Origin: Cyclobacteriaceae bacterium
Lineage (GTDB): Bacteria; Bacteroidota; Bacteroidia; Cytophagales; Cyclobacteriaceae
Reading direction: 5' to 3'
NCBI GenBank assembly: GCA_015488485.1
Contig: WFNR01000109.1
Coordinates: 1-38,616 of the forward strand
DNA length: 38,616 nucleotides
The position numbers were made by a program, and so were the translations under genes. How positions within the stretch are numbered: the stretch's first letter is position 1; every line of letters begins with the position of its first letter. The notes under the pieces are model-generated. The model saw nothing but the letters and a program-made list of their open reading frames with translations. It made no database searches and was not told where the DNA came from. This document shows positions 1-8,154 of this stretch, in pieces.

Positions 1-2
1 AA

Positions 3-296
3 GTAGCCGGCAAGCTACGGGAGGTGTATATTGAAGTGTGGCTACAAGAACAGCGCCTGGCGGTAATCAGCCAGGAGAAAAAAACCACCGTGCCGGCAAA
101 CGACACTTTTCAGGTGCCTTTACAAGCCCGTATTGCCACCCGTGCCCTGCAGCAAAATTTCTGGGATCATGTGCTTACGCTGGCGCAAGGCAATAAGCTT
201 ACCCTGCATTTCAAGGGCCATATCAGCATCAGCAAAGCAGCCGGCCTCTACCGCCAGCAGGTGGCTATCGACCACATGGCCGAGGTGCGGTTGTGA
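3..296 (+). CDS. 3' end of an unidentified gene (partial, possible LEA/WHy-like)
   Basis: The reading frame is open from the window edge to a TGA at 294-296, so this is the C-terminal ~97 residues of a longer protein. The GTG at 24 is probably internal. The visible part alternates hydrophobic and polar residues like beta-strands and has a segment (VPLQARIATRAL) reminiscent of LEA-14/WHy-type proteins, which in Bacteroidota are often small lipoproteins. That family guess is weak; the N-terminus, where a lipobox would be, lies outside the window. No catalytic motif is visible. Confidence 0.5.
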   Translation, partial: VAGKLREVYIEVWLQEQRLAVISQEKKTTVPANDTFQVPLQARIATRALQQNFWDHVLTLAQGNKLTLHFKGHISISKAAGLYRQQVAIDHMAEVRL

Positions 297-564
297 AGGC
301 AGAGGCCGGCAGGCATTTTTGATGGGAAAAGGCTTCTCTTCCGCTTATGCAAACCAGGAGATATCCCAGAATTTATACCTCAGCACAAGATATACGATCA
401 ACAGCAGGCTTATTAATAACCCGAAACAATAAAATTGTCGTTTTGCAAATTTTGCCATTACGTGATTCTTGGTTGCAAAATTCAATTTCGATCAATATTA
501 AAAATGGAGAATATTTGAATGTTACATGATACATAACATCTGTTTTGAAAAAAGCTGAAAAAGC

Positions 565-1179
565 ATGATACGATTAGTAATAATTGCACTCCTGACAAGC
601 ATTGTTATGCTATTACTAAGTGCTAGTCAGTTGATAGCCAGCCAAAAGTATGAGGTTAGCGATAACCCGATGAGAAAAAAGAAAAAATTAAAAGAAAAAA
701 TTATTGTTTATCAGGCGACAATAGTCCTAAAAGACAAACCTAAAAGGGTTATAAAAGGGTATTTGTATGATCTTAGCGACTCTTCCCTGTTTATTATACC
801 AGTGAACAATAGATGGAGAATTGATATTAAATCCCAACCAGTAGAGATTCCGTTTGCAAGAATAGAACTTGTCCGGATTAGAAAGAAGAAGATTAGGAGT
901 AAGCCTTTCTTGGTTGGGGCCTTTGTGGCTACGCTTGTAACCGTACCAACACTTGTTCTTTTTTCCGGGGGATATATTGGAATCCAAACTATCATTTTTT
1001 ATACTATTCCGGCAGCAGTTATTGTTGGTTTAATAACGCATGGTATAGCCTCAATATGGACTAAAGTCCCGAATATTACTGATCCTGTCAATCAGGAATT
1101 CTTAAGGAAAAATACCATGGTGGTACACAATGTTTCCATCGAAGATTTGGCAAATGCTTTTGGGAACAAACGGCAATAA
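565..1179 (+). CDS. hypothetical membrane protein (204 aa)
   Basis: The family is not recognised. The protein starts with a hydrophobic segment (residues ~1-25, MIRLVIIALL...) that could be a signal peptide or anchor. A lysine-rich stretch (~33-45, KKKKLKEK) and a region of probable beta-strand follow. Two adjacent hydrophobic helices lie at about residues 115-160 (LVGAFVATLVTVPTLVLF and IIFYTIPAAVIVGLI), and the C-terminus is soluble. The arrangement suggests an inner-membrane protein or lipoprotein-like small protein. Codon use is clearly more AT-rich than that of neighbouring genes. It stands alone on the plus strand, with AT-rich non-coding DNA on both sides (297-564 and 1180-1411, where I see no other feature). 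Strand and start are plausible but rest only on the ORF and hydrophobicity. Confidence 0.6.
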   Translation: MIRLVIIALLTSIVMLLLSASQLIASQKYEVSDNPMRKKKKLKEKIIVYQATIVLKDKPKRVIKGYLYDLSDSSLFIIPVNNRWRIDIKSQPVEIPFARIELVRIRKKKIRSKPFLVGAFVATLVTVPTLVLFSGGYIGIQTIIFYTIPAAVIVGLITHGIASIWTKVPNITDPVNQEFLRKNTMVVHNVSIEDLANAFGNKRQ

Positions 1180-1411
1180 TTAACTTGATCCGATTAGCCC
1201 TTGATTGTCTGGCAGGAAGTAATTATTTAGTTCTTGCAATGGATCGCCAAGTGTAATAGAGCGATTCCTCTAATCGTGCTGTAAAACTTCCTGTAAGTTA
1301 TAATAAACTATAATCAGCCAATTATCTTGTTGAAATATGGAAAAGTTTTTCCCTTGCAGGAAAAAAGCCGTATTATCAAAAAGGTAAATTTTAAAAGGAT
1401 AACATTTCAAC

Positions 1412-1442
1412 AAAAAAGCCACCCTGAACAGGCGGCTTTTTT
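1412..1442 (-). terminator. rho-independent terminator of tRNA-Asn
   Basis: Read on the minus strand, GCCGCC pairs with GGTGGC (one G-U pair) around a 7-nt loop. The stem is extended by an A6/T6 pair and the 3' side ends in six T. It lies immediately downstream of the tRNA 3' end on the same strand. Confidence 0.75.
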
Positions 1443-1443
1443 G

Positions 1444-1517
1444 CTCCCCAGGTTGGGCTCGAACCAACGACCCCCTGATTAACAGTCAGGTGCTCTAACC
1501 AGCTGAGCTACTGAGGA
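1444..1517 (-). tRNA. tRNA-Asn (anticodon GTT)
   Basis: The minus strand folds into a complete 74-nt cloverleaf. The acceptor stem TCCTCAG/CTGGGGA has one T-G pair. The D-stem is GCTC/GAGC. The anticodon stem CCTGA/TCAGG encloses the loop CTGTTAA, giving anticodon GTT. The T-stem is GTTGG/CCAAC with loop TTCGAGC, and the discriminator base is G. CCA is not encoded. A terminator follows directly, so it is a single-gene unit. Confidence 0.95.
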
Positions 1518-1645
1518 ATTTTAAGTATAATCAAAACCAAAACCGTTGCCTTGGCAAACGGGACTGCAATATTAGCGAACAGAAAGTTTTTCGGCAATAT
1601 TTTAACAAAAATTAACTGTTTTTTCCGGTGTGAAGCCCGGCTCCG

Positions 1646-2929
1646 CTACGGCAAGAAAGTGGTGGCAAACCAGTCGGGCATAAACCACACCACGAAAAAG
1701 ATAAGGGTAAAGATGGTAAGAAAGGCCAGTCCGGCAATGGCCAGGGCATTGAGCCAGCGCGGCAGGCGGTACTCGTCCGTTACCTCGCGGGCGCGTACCA
1801 CCACGTAGTTGAGCCAGCCGGCCAGCGGGGCTATCACAAACGACAAGATGGTAGCCAGGTCCACCAGGCTCTTCAGGTTGTTGAGAAACTGGGCTATCAC
1901 CAGCCAGGCGGCTACTGCCGTCAGCACGGTCATGATCAGGTAGGTTCTGCGGCTGTCGGGCTCCTCGCTGCTGCCGGTCATCAGCTTCAGCGTGCGGGTC
2001 ATGGCACGGCCGTAGCCGTCAATTACCGTGATGGTGGTAGAAAACATGGTGGAAAAAGCTGCCAGGGCAATGATAGTATAACTCCACGGACCGATAGCGG
2101 TGGTAAACATGCCGATGAGCTGGCTGGCAAACACGGCCGAGCTATTGGACAGCTCGGTGCCGGTGCCGTAGATGATGTAGGCACCCAGGGTGAGGAAAAA
2201 GATAGACAGGACGGCCGTTACCCAATAGCCGAAATTGAAGTCGGCCAGGCTCTCGCGCAGGGTAGGGCGGTAGCCGGTGGTGCGCGTTTTGGCCTCCGAC
2301 CACAGGCTGGTCCAGGTGGATATATCCACGGCAGTGGGCATCCAGCCCATCAGGGCTATGGTAAAGGTGATGCCGGTGATCGAGTATAGCTCTTTGGGTA
2401 CAAAATCGGGGGCCTGCGGCACCGGGCCGTGCACCAGGGCGCTGACAAACGCCACTAAGGTGGAGATAAGCAGTACCAGCCCCACCAGCTTCAGCAGGTT
2501 GTCGAGCAGGCGGTATTTGCCTATGGCCAGCACCGCTACACATACTACAAACAGCACAACAGCCCATACATCGGTACTCAGATTGGCCTGCAGCAGGTTT
2601 TCCAGCAAGCCGGCCGTTACAAAAGTGACGGCTGCCGTAACGATAACCATCGAGGGGATGGTGATAAAAAAATAAGCCCAGACGATCCACCGCCCTTTGC
2701 GGGCATAGCCGTCAATAATGCTGCGGCCCGTAGCGCTGGTGTAGCGCACGGCAAATTCAAAAAACGGATACTTAAAGATATTGGCCAGGATAATGGCCCA
2801 AAGCAGGGCAAAGCGGTAGTCAGCCCCGGCCCGGGTGGACTGCACCAGGTGCGATACCCCGATGCAGGTGCTGGCAAACAGGATGCCGGGCCCCAATACC
2901 CGGAAGAATTTCTTTAATCTGGCATTCAT
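1646..2929 (-). CDS. NRAMP-like divalent metal transporter with altered metal-binding motifs
   Basis: This is a polytopic membrane protein of ~427 aa with about 11 hydrophobic helices, of the NRAMP/SLC11 fold by overall pattern (N-terminal VLGPGILFAS, the TM6 region, and the intervening loops). The canonical family uses DPGN in TM1 and MPH in TM6 to bind Mn2+/Fe2+. Here the aligned TM1 tetrad reads GVSH (residues ~24-27) and TM6 reads MGWMPTAVD. The Asp and Asn of TM1 and the His of TM6 are therefore missing, while a Met-Pro is kept. Substrate is thus uncertain; related divergent clades include NRAMP-type magnesium transporters. I take the ATG at 2927-2929 as start. A TTG seven codons upstream (2950) would also keep the frame. 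Confidence 0.8.
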   Translation of the reverse strand: MNARLKKFFRVLGPGILFASTCIGVSHLVQSTRAGADYRFALLWAIILANIFKYPFFEFAVRYTSATGRSIIDGYARKGRWIVWAYFFITIPSMVIVTAAVTFVTAGLLENLLQANLSTDVWAVVLFVVCVAVLAIGKYRLLDNLLKLVGLVLLISTLVAFVSALVHGPVPQAPDFVPKELYSITGITFTIALMGWMPTAVDISTWTSLWSEAKTRTTGYRPTLRESLADFNFGYWVTAVLSIFFLTLGAYIIYGTGTELSNSSAVFASQLIGMFTTAIGPWSYTIIALAAFSTMFSTTITVIDGYGRAMTRTLKLMTGSSEEPDSRRTYLIMTVLTAVAAWLVIAQFLNNLKSLVDLATILSFVIAPLAGWLNYVVVRAREVTDEYRLPRWLNALAIAGLAFLTIFTLIFFVVWFMPDWFATTFLP

Positions 2930-3181
2930 AGCTGCTGTATCAGCCGCCAAACCTATGAAATTTTTTTAAGTATGGCTATACCTGGCCTGTGCTCTCTTAT
3001 CCTTGCTTTCCATTTTTGAAAAACAGAAAACAAGACATTTTGGCGCAAAAGTTAATCGCAAACGAAGGAAAGCGGCCAAATTGACATAATAATTCTTGTT
3101 GTACGGGTGTATTTCTCCGTTGGTACGATTTTGAAAGGGAGTGTGAGTGGAATTGATTCTGAAACCAAAAACTTAAGAACC

Positions 3182-3619
3182 ATGAGCATTATAAAACACA
3201 GAAGCAGAACAGGACAAATGCCTGTTACAATGGCCGAATTGTTGGAGCGTTTTTTTAACGACAGCATATTTGACAACACGCAGGTATCTACCAACTTTAC
3301 TCCGGGAGTTGACCTGATCGAGTCGGATAAGGCTTACGAGATTCACTTTGCTGTACCCGGTTTTGAAAAGGACAACTTCAATATCGAAGTAAAAGACAAC
3401 GTGTTGACTGTGAGCGGTGAGCGTAAGTTTGAAGAGCAGGATGGCGACAAGACCTTTAAATTGGTGCAAACCAGCTATGGTCGTTTTGAGCGTTCGTTTA
3501 CCCTGCCTGAAAATGTGAACGTGGATAAAATAGAAGCTCACTACAACAACGGCATATTGGAGGTAGTAATACCTAAGACCAAAGCCAAAGAACTGAAAAC
3601 CAGCATTAAGGTTAAGTAA
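3182..3619 (+). CDS. small heat-shock protein, Hsp20/alpha-crystallin family
   Basis: This 145-aa ATP-independent holdase chaperone binds unfolding proteins in the cytoplasm until DnaK/ClpB can refold them. The alpha-crystallin domain spans about residues 40-140. It contains the typical start VDLIESDKAYEIHFAVPGF, the central NFNIEVKDNVLTVSGE strand pair, and the C-terminal AHYNNGILEVVIPK signature. The I-x-I/V tail motif is degenerate (TSIKVK). I chose the ATG at 3182 because the upstream GTG-initiated extension is not family-like and runs into the divergent promoter region. The gene stands alone; a long hairpin-rich 3' region follows and could be part of its transcript. Confidence 0.93.
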   Translation: MSIIKHRSRTGQMPVTMAELLERFFNDSIFDNTQVSTNFTPGVDLIESDKAYEIHFAVPGFEKDNFNIEVKDNVLTVSGERKFEEQDGDKTFKLVQTSYGRFERSFTLPENVNVDKIEAHYNNGILEVVIPKTKAKELKTSIKVK

Positions 3620-3662
3620 GAACCAGGCAGTTGGGAGTCCGTGGACAGCGGTTTCCAGATTA

Positions 3663-3847
3663 GGTTAACCGGGAATTGTCATTAGATAAACTAATGACAA
3701 TTGACGAATTGAAAATCAACGAGTTATACGACTAATTAAATTACCCAAAAATGATTTTCAATTGTCACGGTTAACCCTGACAAGTTATTGTTTATCAATA
3801 ACTTCGTCAGCCCGAAGGGCAAAATTGTCAATTCTATTGACAATTTT
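3663..3847. other. hairpin-rich structured intergenic element
   Basis: This 185-bp AT-rich stretch is packed with perfect inverted repeats. A 9-bp outer stem pairs 3663-3671 with 3768-3776 (ggttaaccg). It encloses a 12-bp hairpin at 3674-3702 and a 10-bp stem pairing 3709-3718 with 3752-3761. Downstream come a hairpin at 3777-3810 (9+5 bp around a one-base bulge), a tiny GCCC-gaa-GGGC hairpin at 3810-3820, and a 12-bp hairpin with a 3-nt loop at 3821-3847. The motif AATTGTC or its complement recurs at least five times. It resembles a folded RNA or a miniature inverted-repeat element. No open reading frame is supported here. The rest of the gap (3887-4217) shows nothing comparable. Confidence 0.6.
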
Positions 3848-3863
3848 GGGGTTAAGCAAAAGG

Positions 3864-3886
3864 GGTAGGCACAGCCTGCCTTTTTT
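3864..3886 (+). terminator. rho-independent terminator
   Basis: The stem GGTAGGC/GCCTGCC (7 bp with one T-G pair) has a 3-nt loop and is followed by six T. It lies 245 bp after the hsp20 stop and directly after the hairpin-rich element, so it probably ends a transcript that includes that element. Confidence 0.7.
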
Positions 3887-4217
3887 GTTTTAGCCCGGTT
3901 TAATCATGCAAGATTCATGTGAAGAGACTGTGTAATCTTGTTAACATCAGATTATCAACTATTTATAATAGGGCTGAACCCGAAAATGCCAAAATTTACA
4001 ACCTTATTTTTGAGTATGGTTTTATCGATTGTCTTTTCATGAGAGTATGAAAAATCACCAAATACATGAATTTTCCGGCTTATAGCCGCTGATACCGGCC
4101 ATCAACCGCTACCGGTAATCTTTGTGAAAATTCTTTACCGGGGTGCAACAGCGCTGGGGGAATATCGTAGTAAAAGCAGGATTCGTTTTTAATTAAATCA
4201 TCTAAATCTTCATAATC

Positions 4218-5639
4218 ATGAGAAAAAATATTTTGTTGCCCCTGGCCATTGCTGTGCTGGGCGGCTTTATCGCTTTGGGCGGCTATAAGTGGCTGGTAGA
4301 AGAACCGGCCCCGGCCTACCGCTCTATTCAGGAGCGCCAACAACAAATACAACAGGTAGCCAATATAGCGGCTACGGTACCGGTAAACCTCGATTTTACC
4401 GAAGTGGCCCAGCGGGCTATCAACAGTGTGGTGTATATCCAGTCGCACTACGACTCGCGCCTGGTTACCCAGGGCATGTATCGTTTCCAGCAGGGCCCGG
4501 CCGTAGCCAGCGGTTCGGGGGTAATCATTTCCGATGATGGCTATATCGTAACCAACAACCACGTAGTGGAAGAGGCGGCCGAGATAGAGGTAACCATGGA
4601 AGACAACCGCAGCTTCGAGGCCAAGGTAATTGGTACCGATCCTACTACCGACCTGGCGTTGATCAAGATCGAGGCTACCGACCTGCCTTTTTTGCCTTAT
4701 GGCGATTCGGACGAAGTAAAAGTAGGCCAGTGGGTGCTGGCTGTGGGCAACCCGTTTAACCTTACCTCCACCGTAACAGCCGGTATTGTAAGTGCCAAAG
4801 CACGCAACATAGGCATACTGCGCGATGAAAATAACCTGCAGATTGAGTCATTCATCCAGACCGATGCAGCCGTAAACCCCGGCAACTCGGGTGGGGCGCT
4901 GATAAATATTCAGGGCGAACTGGTCGGTATCAACTCGGCTATCGCTTCATCTACCGGTAGCTATACGGGTTATTCGTTTGCCATACCGGTAAACCTGGTA
5001 AAAAAGGTAATGGACGACCTGTTGGAATTTGGCGTGGTACAGCGAGGTTTGCTGGGTATTCAGATACGCGATGTAAACGCCCAACTGGCCGAAGAAGAAG
5101 ACCTGGATATTTATGAAGGGGTATATGTGGCAGCTGTAAATGAAGGCAGTGGGGCTGAAGAGGCCGGTATAAAACAAGGTGATGTAATTACGGCCGTAAA
5201 CGGCAAGCCGGTACGCAACACCTCACAACTGCAGGAACTGGTGGCCATTCATCGTCCGGGAGATAAGGTAACGGTTACCTTGATTCGCGATGGCAAAGAA
5301 AAGATTCTGACAGCTACCCTGCACAATATGGAAGGCAACACGGGTATTGTAAAGCGTACCAGCAGTGCTACAATTGACGGGGCTGTATTTGAAGAGGTAA
5401 GCCAGCAAGAGCGCGAGCGCCTGAATATTGACGGGGGTGTGAAGCTGGTAGAGCTGGGCGAAGGCAAATGGGCTGAAGCCGGTTTCGAAAAGAACTTTAT
5501 TATCACTCACATCGATAAATTCAGGATCAATTCTGTAAGCGACCTGAAAAGAGTGCTGGCACACAAAAAAGGCGACCGGGTAGTATTCCTCGGGGTTTTC
5601 CCCGATGGCACCAAGTCTTACTACTCGGTGGACTGGTAA
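4218..5639 (+). CDS. degP: HtrA/DegP-family periplasmic serine protease with PDZ domains
   Basis: This is an S1C-family trypsin-like protease (473 aa) that degrades or refolds damaged envelope proteins. An N-terminal hydrophobic segment (residues ~4-23) serves as signal sequence or membrane anchor. The protease domain spans about 65-265 and shows the full catalytic triad: His115 in NNHVV, Asp145 in TTDLALIKI, and Ser224 in GNSGGAL. A first PDZ domain (~270-365, RGLLGIQIRDV ... VNGKPV) is followed by a weaker second PDZ-like region (~385-470). The length and order match DegP/DegQ-type proteins. The gene is monocistronic, between an upstream terminator and its own strong terminator. Its proximity to a small heat-shock gene fits a protein-quality role, though the two are transcribed separately. 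Confidence 0.95.
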   Translation: MRKNILLPLAIAVLGGFIALGGYKWLVEEPAPAYRSIQERQQQIQQVANIAATVPVNLDFTEVAQRAINSVVYIQSHYDSRLVTQGMYRFQQGPAVASGSGVIISDDGYIVTNNHVVEEAAEIEVTMEDNRSFEAKVIGTDPTTDLALIKIEATDLPFLPYGDSDEVKVGQWVLAVGNPFNLTSTVTAGIVSAKARNIGILRDENNLQIESFIQTDAAVNPGNSGGALINIQGELVGINSAIASSTGSYTGYSFAIPVNLVKKVMDDLLEFGVVQRGLLGIQIRDVNAQLAEEEDLDIYEGVYVAAVNEGSGAEEAGIKQGDVITAVNGKPVRNTSQLQELVAIHRPGDKVTVTLIRDGKEKILTATLHNMEGNTGIVKRTSSATIDGAVFEEVSQQERERLNIDGGVKLVELGEGKWAEAGFEKNFIITHIDKFRINSVSDLKRVLAHKKGDRVVFLGVFPDGTKSYYSVDW

Positions 5640-5660
5640 AGCCAGCGAACTTAAAATGAA

Positions 5661-5687
5661 AGAGGGGTGCAATGCCCCTCTTTTTTT
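5661..5687 (+). terminator. rho-independent terminator after degP
   Basis: AGAGGGG pairs with CCCCTCT around a 7-nt loop, followed by a run of T. It starts 21 bp after the protease stop codon. Confidence 0.85.
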
Positions 5688-5751
5688 ACCTTAAGAATGG
5701 GTATATATCAAGGTACCGGAACAGATCAAAGAATCTGGCGGTGCTGACTGA

Positions 5752-5990
5752 GGCCCTCGAAGTCAGCAAGCAGCACTCCGGGAAAAGCCGGCTGTCCTGC
5801 CTGTCCTGCCTGAATTTGCTGAGGCACTCGAAGCAAGGTTCTCGAAGGCAACTGGCTGAGGCTCTCGAAGCAAGGTTTTCGAAGACAGGCTCTCGAAGCC
5901 AGCTGGCTGAATTGACTGAGGTACTCGAAGGCAGGCTCTCGAAAGCAGCTGCCTGAGGTTCTCGAAGGCAGGCTCTCGAAGCCAGGATAC
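5752..5990. repeat. degenerate 14-bp tandem repeat array built on TCGAA
   Basis: TCGAA occurs at 5757, 5828, 5842, 5865, 5879, 5893, 5925, 5939, 5962 and 5976. Spacings after the first interval are 14, 23, 14, 14, 32, 14, 23 and 14, that is 14 plus 0, 1 or 2 times 9. The 14-bp unit reads approximately CTCGAAGNCAGGCT. The longer spacers add GGCTGAGG-like 9-bp pieces. Frames on both strands happen to be open through it, but the period is not a multiple of three and the translations look like nothing known, so I treat it as non-coding. Confidence 0.7.
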
Positions 5991-5999
5991 CGAAATCCC

Positions 6000-6400
6000 C
6001 TTTGTGCCTATTTGCCCCAGGCAAGCCGCCTGCCTGACCAGTACGGGCAGGGGTCTCTATCATGCTGCAACGCTGCTAATTCACAGACCCCGGCACTGGG
6101 CCGGGGATCAATGCTGTTGTTTTTGATCTTGCGGCTTCGAACCGAAACGCGCATTCCCCCACGCATTCCCGCTTTTACTCTTAGCGCCCTTGTCGGCTCC
6201 TTTGCACACTCTGCGGTTAAGCATAAGAAATGAGTAGATAAAAGATTTGATTTAGCTGTTGGTATCAGTCTTCCGGCCTCTGACCCTGCGTCCTCTGTTG
6301 CCCGCGCCCCCTCTATCCCCAAAAGGGAAAGCCCAGCGCACTATGAGCCTGCCTTCGGCACGCAGGCTACGAGCTACGAGATTATAACCCCATTCCCATA
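6000..6400. other. gene-free intergenic DNA with decayed repeat-like pieces
   Basis: No supported gene lies here. Visible items are a CCTGCC/GGCAGG inverted repeat (6029-6051), a strong GC hairpin CCCCGGC/GCCGGGG (6088-6106), and an AGCCTGC/GCAGGCT inverted repeat near 6346-6368. A stretch at about 6175-6225, read on the minus strand, gives a TTAACCGCAGAG...GCAAAGG pattern like short dispersed intergenic sequences common in Bacteroidota genomes. That last comparison is from memory and needs a search. Confidence 0.4.
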
Positions 6401-6470
6401 TCTTCACTTAGAAGCACAAGGCCGTCCCGTAATACCCCTATTTTTCTGCACATTTTTACCGGCCAGTATG

Positions 6471-6478
6471 TAGCTTTG
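6471..6478 (+). promoter_or_regulatory. candidate -7 promoter element upstream of the ALDH gene
   Basis: TAGCTTTG matches the Bacteroidota -7 consensus TAnnTTTG and ends 20 bp before the ATG at 6499. No clear TTTG lies at the expected -33 spacing. Confidence 0.4.
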
Positions 6479-6498
6479 CTGCATAAAAATTTTTTGTC

Positions 6499-8043
6499 AT
6501 GACAGAGCAATATGGAATCAAGGAAGCCCTGGAAATACTGGGCGTAAAAGAACATAATGCCGGGGTATCTACCGGCAGCGAATGGCTGGAAGCAGGCAGT
6601 GATAAACTTACATCGGTGTCTCCGGTAGATGCCGCTACCATTGGCACGGTTACGGTAACTACTGCCGAGGAATATGAGCAGGTAGTGCAAAAAGCACAAG
6701 AGGCCTTTTTGCAATGGCGCCTGGTGCCGGCCCCCAAGCGTGGCGAGATAGTGCGACAGATAGGTCTGGCCCTGCGCGAATACAAGGAGCCGCTGGGCAA
6801 GCTGGTATCGTACGAGATGGGTAAATCATTGCAGGAAGGCCTGGGCGAAGTGCAGGAAATGATCGATATCTGCGATTTTGCCGTGGGGCTGTCGCGCCAA
6901 TTGTACGGCCTTACTATGGCTTCGGAGCGTCCCAACCACCGCATGTTTGAGCAGTACCATCCGCTCGGTGTGGTGGGTATCATCTCTTCTTTCAACTTCC
7001 CGGTGGCCGTGTGGTCGTGGAATAGCATGATAGCCTGGGTATGTGGTGATGTAACCCTGTGGAAGCCTTCGGAAAAGGTGCCATTGTGTAGTATTGCCTG
7101 TCAGAATATTGTGGCCGAAGTGTTTCGTAAAAACAACCTGCCTGAGGGTATCTCCTGCCTGATTAATGGCGGCCGTGAGGTGGGTGCTATGATGACGGCC
7201 GATAAGCGCGTACCACTGGTATCGGCTACCGGCTCGATCAGGATGGGCAAAGAAGTGGGCAAGGTGGTAGGCGCCCGCCTGGGGCGTGCCTTGCTGGAGC
7301 TGGGCGGCAATAATGCCATCATCGTGACCGAAAATGCCGATCTGCAAATGGCCTTGAACGGTATTCTTTTCGGGGCGGTAGGCACAGCCGGCCAGCGTTG
7401 TACTACTACCCGCAGGCTGATCATCCATGAGAGCATTTATGACGAAGTGAAGAACAAGCTAAAGAATGCCTATGGTCAGCTTAAAATCGGCAATCCGCTT
7501 GATGAGGCCAACCACGTAGGGCCGCTGATTGATACAGCTGCTGTGCAGATGTACCAAAATGCCCTGGAGGCCGTGGTGCAGCAGGGTGGCCGCATGGTGG
7601 TAGAAGGCGGGGTACTGGAGGGACCTGGCTATGAATCGGGGTGTTATGTGAAGCCGGCTATTGCCGAGGTAGAAAATCATTACCCCATCGTGCAGGAAGA
7701 AACCTTTGCACCTATCCTGTATCTGATCAAATACAAGACCATTGAAGAGGCCATTGCCTACCAGAATGGCGTGGTACAGGGCTTGTCATCGGCTATTATG
7801 ACTACCAATATGCGTGAGATGGAGCTCTTCCTGTCACCGGCCGGTTCCGACTGTGGTATTGCCAATGTGAATATCGGTACCTCCGGAGCCGAGATCGGGG
7901 GCGCTTTTGGTGGAGAGAAAGAAACCGGTGGTGGTCGCGAGTCGGGCTCCGATGCCTGGAAGATATACATGCGCAGACAAACCAATACGGTGAATTACGG
8001 CACGGACATCCCCCTGGCACAGGGTATCAAATTTGAACTGTAA
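6499..8043 (+). CDS. amaB: ALDH7-family aldehyde dehydrogenase (alpha-aminoadipic semialdehyde / P6C dehydrogenase type)
   Basis: This 514-aa NAD(P)-dependent aldehyde dehydrogenase closely resembles ALDH7A1 (antiquitin). That enzyme oxidises alpha-aminoadipic semialdehyde, in equilibrium with piperideine-6-carboxylate, to 2-aminoadipate in lysine catabolism. The catalytic residues are present: general base Glu267 in [10 protein letters not shown] and nucleophile Cys301 in [11 protein letters not shown]. The C-terminal stretch [19 protein letters not shown] and the RESGSDAWK motif, shared with ALDH7A1, bind substrate and the oligomer interface. The start ATG at 6499 gives the usual family length. 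No other lysine-degradation gene is adjacent, so pathway assignment rests on family only; osmolyte or general aldehyde detoxification is an alternative. Confidence 0.9.
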   Translation: MTEQYGIKEALEILGVKEHNAGVSTGSEWLEAGSDKLTSVSPVDAATIGTVTVTTAEEYEQVVQKAQEAFLQWRLVPAPKRGEIVRQIGLALREYKEPLGKLVSYEMGKSLQEGLGEVQEMIDICDFAVGLSRQLYGLTMASERPNHRMFEQYHPLGVVGIISSFNFPVAVWSWNSMIAWVCGDVTLWKPSEKVPLCSIACQNIVAEVFRKNNLPEGISCLINGGREVGAMMTADKRVPLVSATGSIRMGKEVGKVVGARLGRALLELGGNNAIIVTENADLQMALNGILFGAVGTAGQRCTTTRRLIIHESIYDEVKNKLKNAYGQLKIGNPLDEANHVGPLIDTAAVQMYQNALEAVVQQGGRMVVEGGVLEGPGYESGCYVKPAIAEVENHYPIVQEETFAPILYLIKYKTIEEAIAYQNGVVQGLSSAIMTTNMREMELFLSPAGSDCGIANVNIGTSGAEIGGAFGGEKETGGGRESGSDAWKIYMRRQTNTVNYGTDIPLAQGIKFEL

Positions 8044-8154
8044 AGCTGCCGGATTGGATAATTCCTGTGAAAAGCGGCTTTTAGCAGATTATTTTTTAAG
8101 TTTATTGTAATTATTCTTATTAAACCCTAACTTGGGGACTTTAAAAGCTTGAAT

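Noticed and set aside
347-529. Small plus-strand ORF of 60 codons
   Set aside because: No start signal, no family resemblance and AT-rich intergenic composition.
1543-1561. Near-palindrome CCGTTGCC-tt-GGCAAACGG between tRNA-Asn and the NRAMP-like gene
   Set aside because: It has a bulge and no T-run on either strand; it could be a weak terminator but I cannot support it.
3663-3847. CRISPR array
   Set aside because: The repeats are inverted pairs of different sequence, not equal direct repeats separated by unique spacers; no cas genes are nearby.
5672-6063. Open frames on both strands through the TCGAA repeats
   Set aside because: They exist only because the repeats lack stop codons; the translations are low-complexity, differ between strands equally well, and have no start signals.
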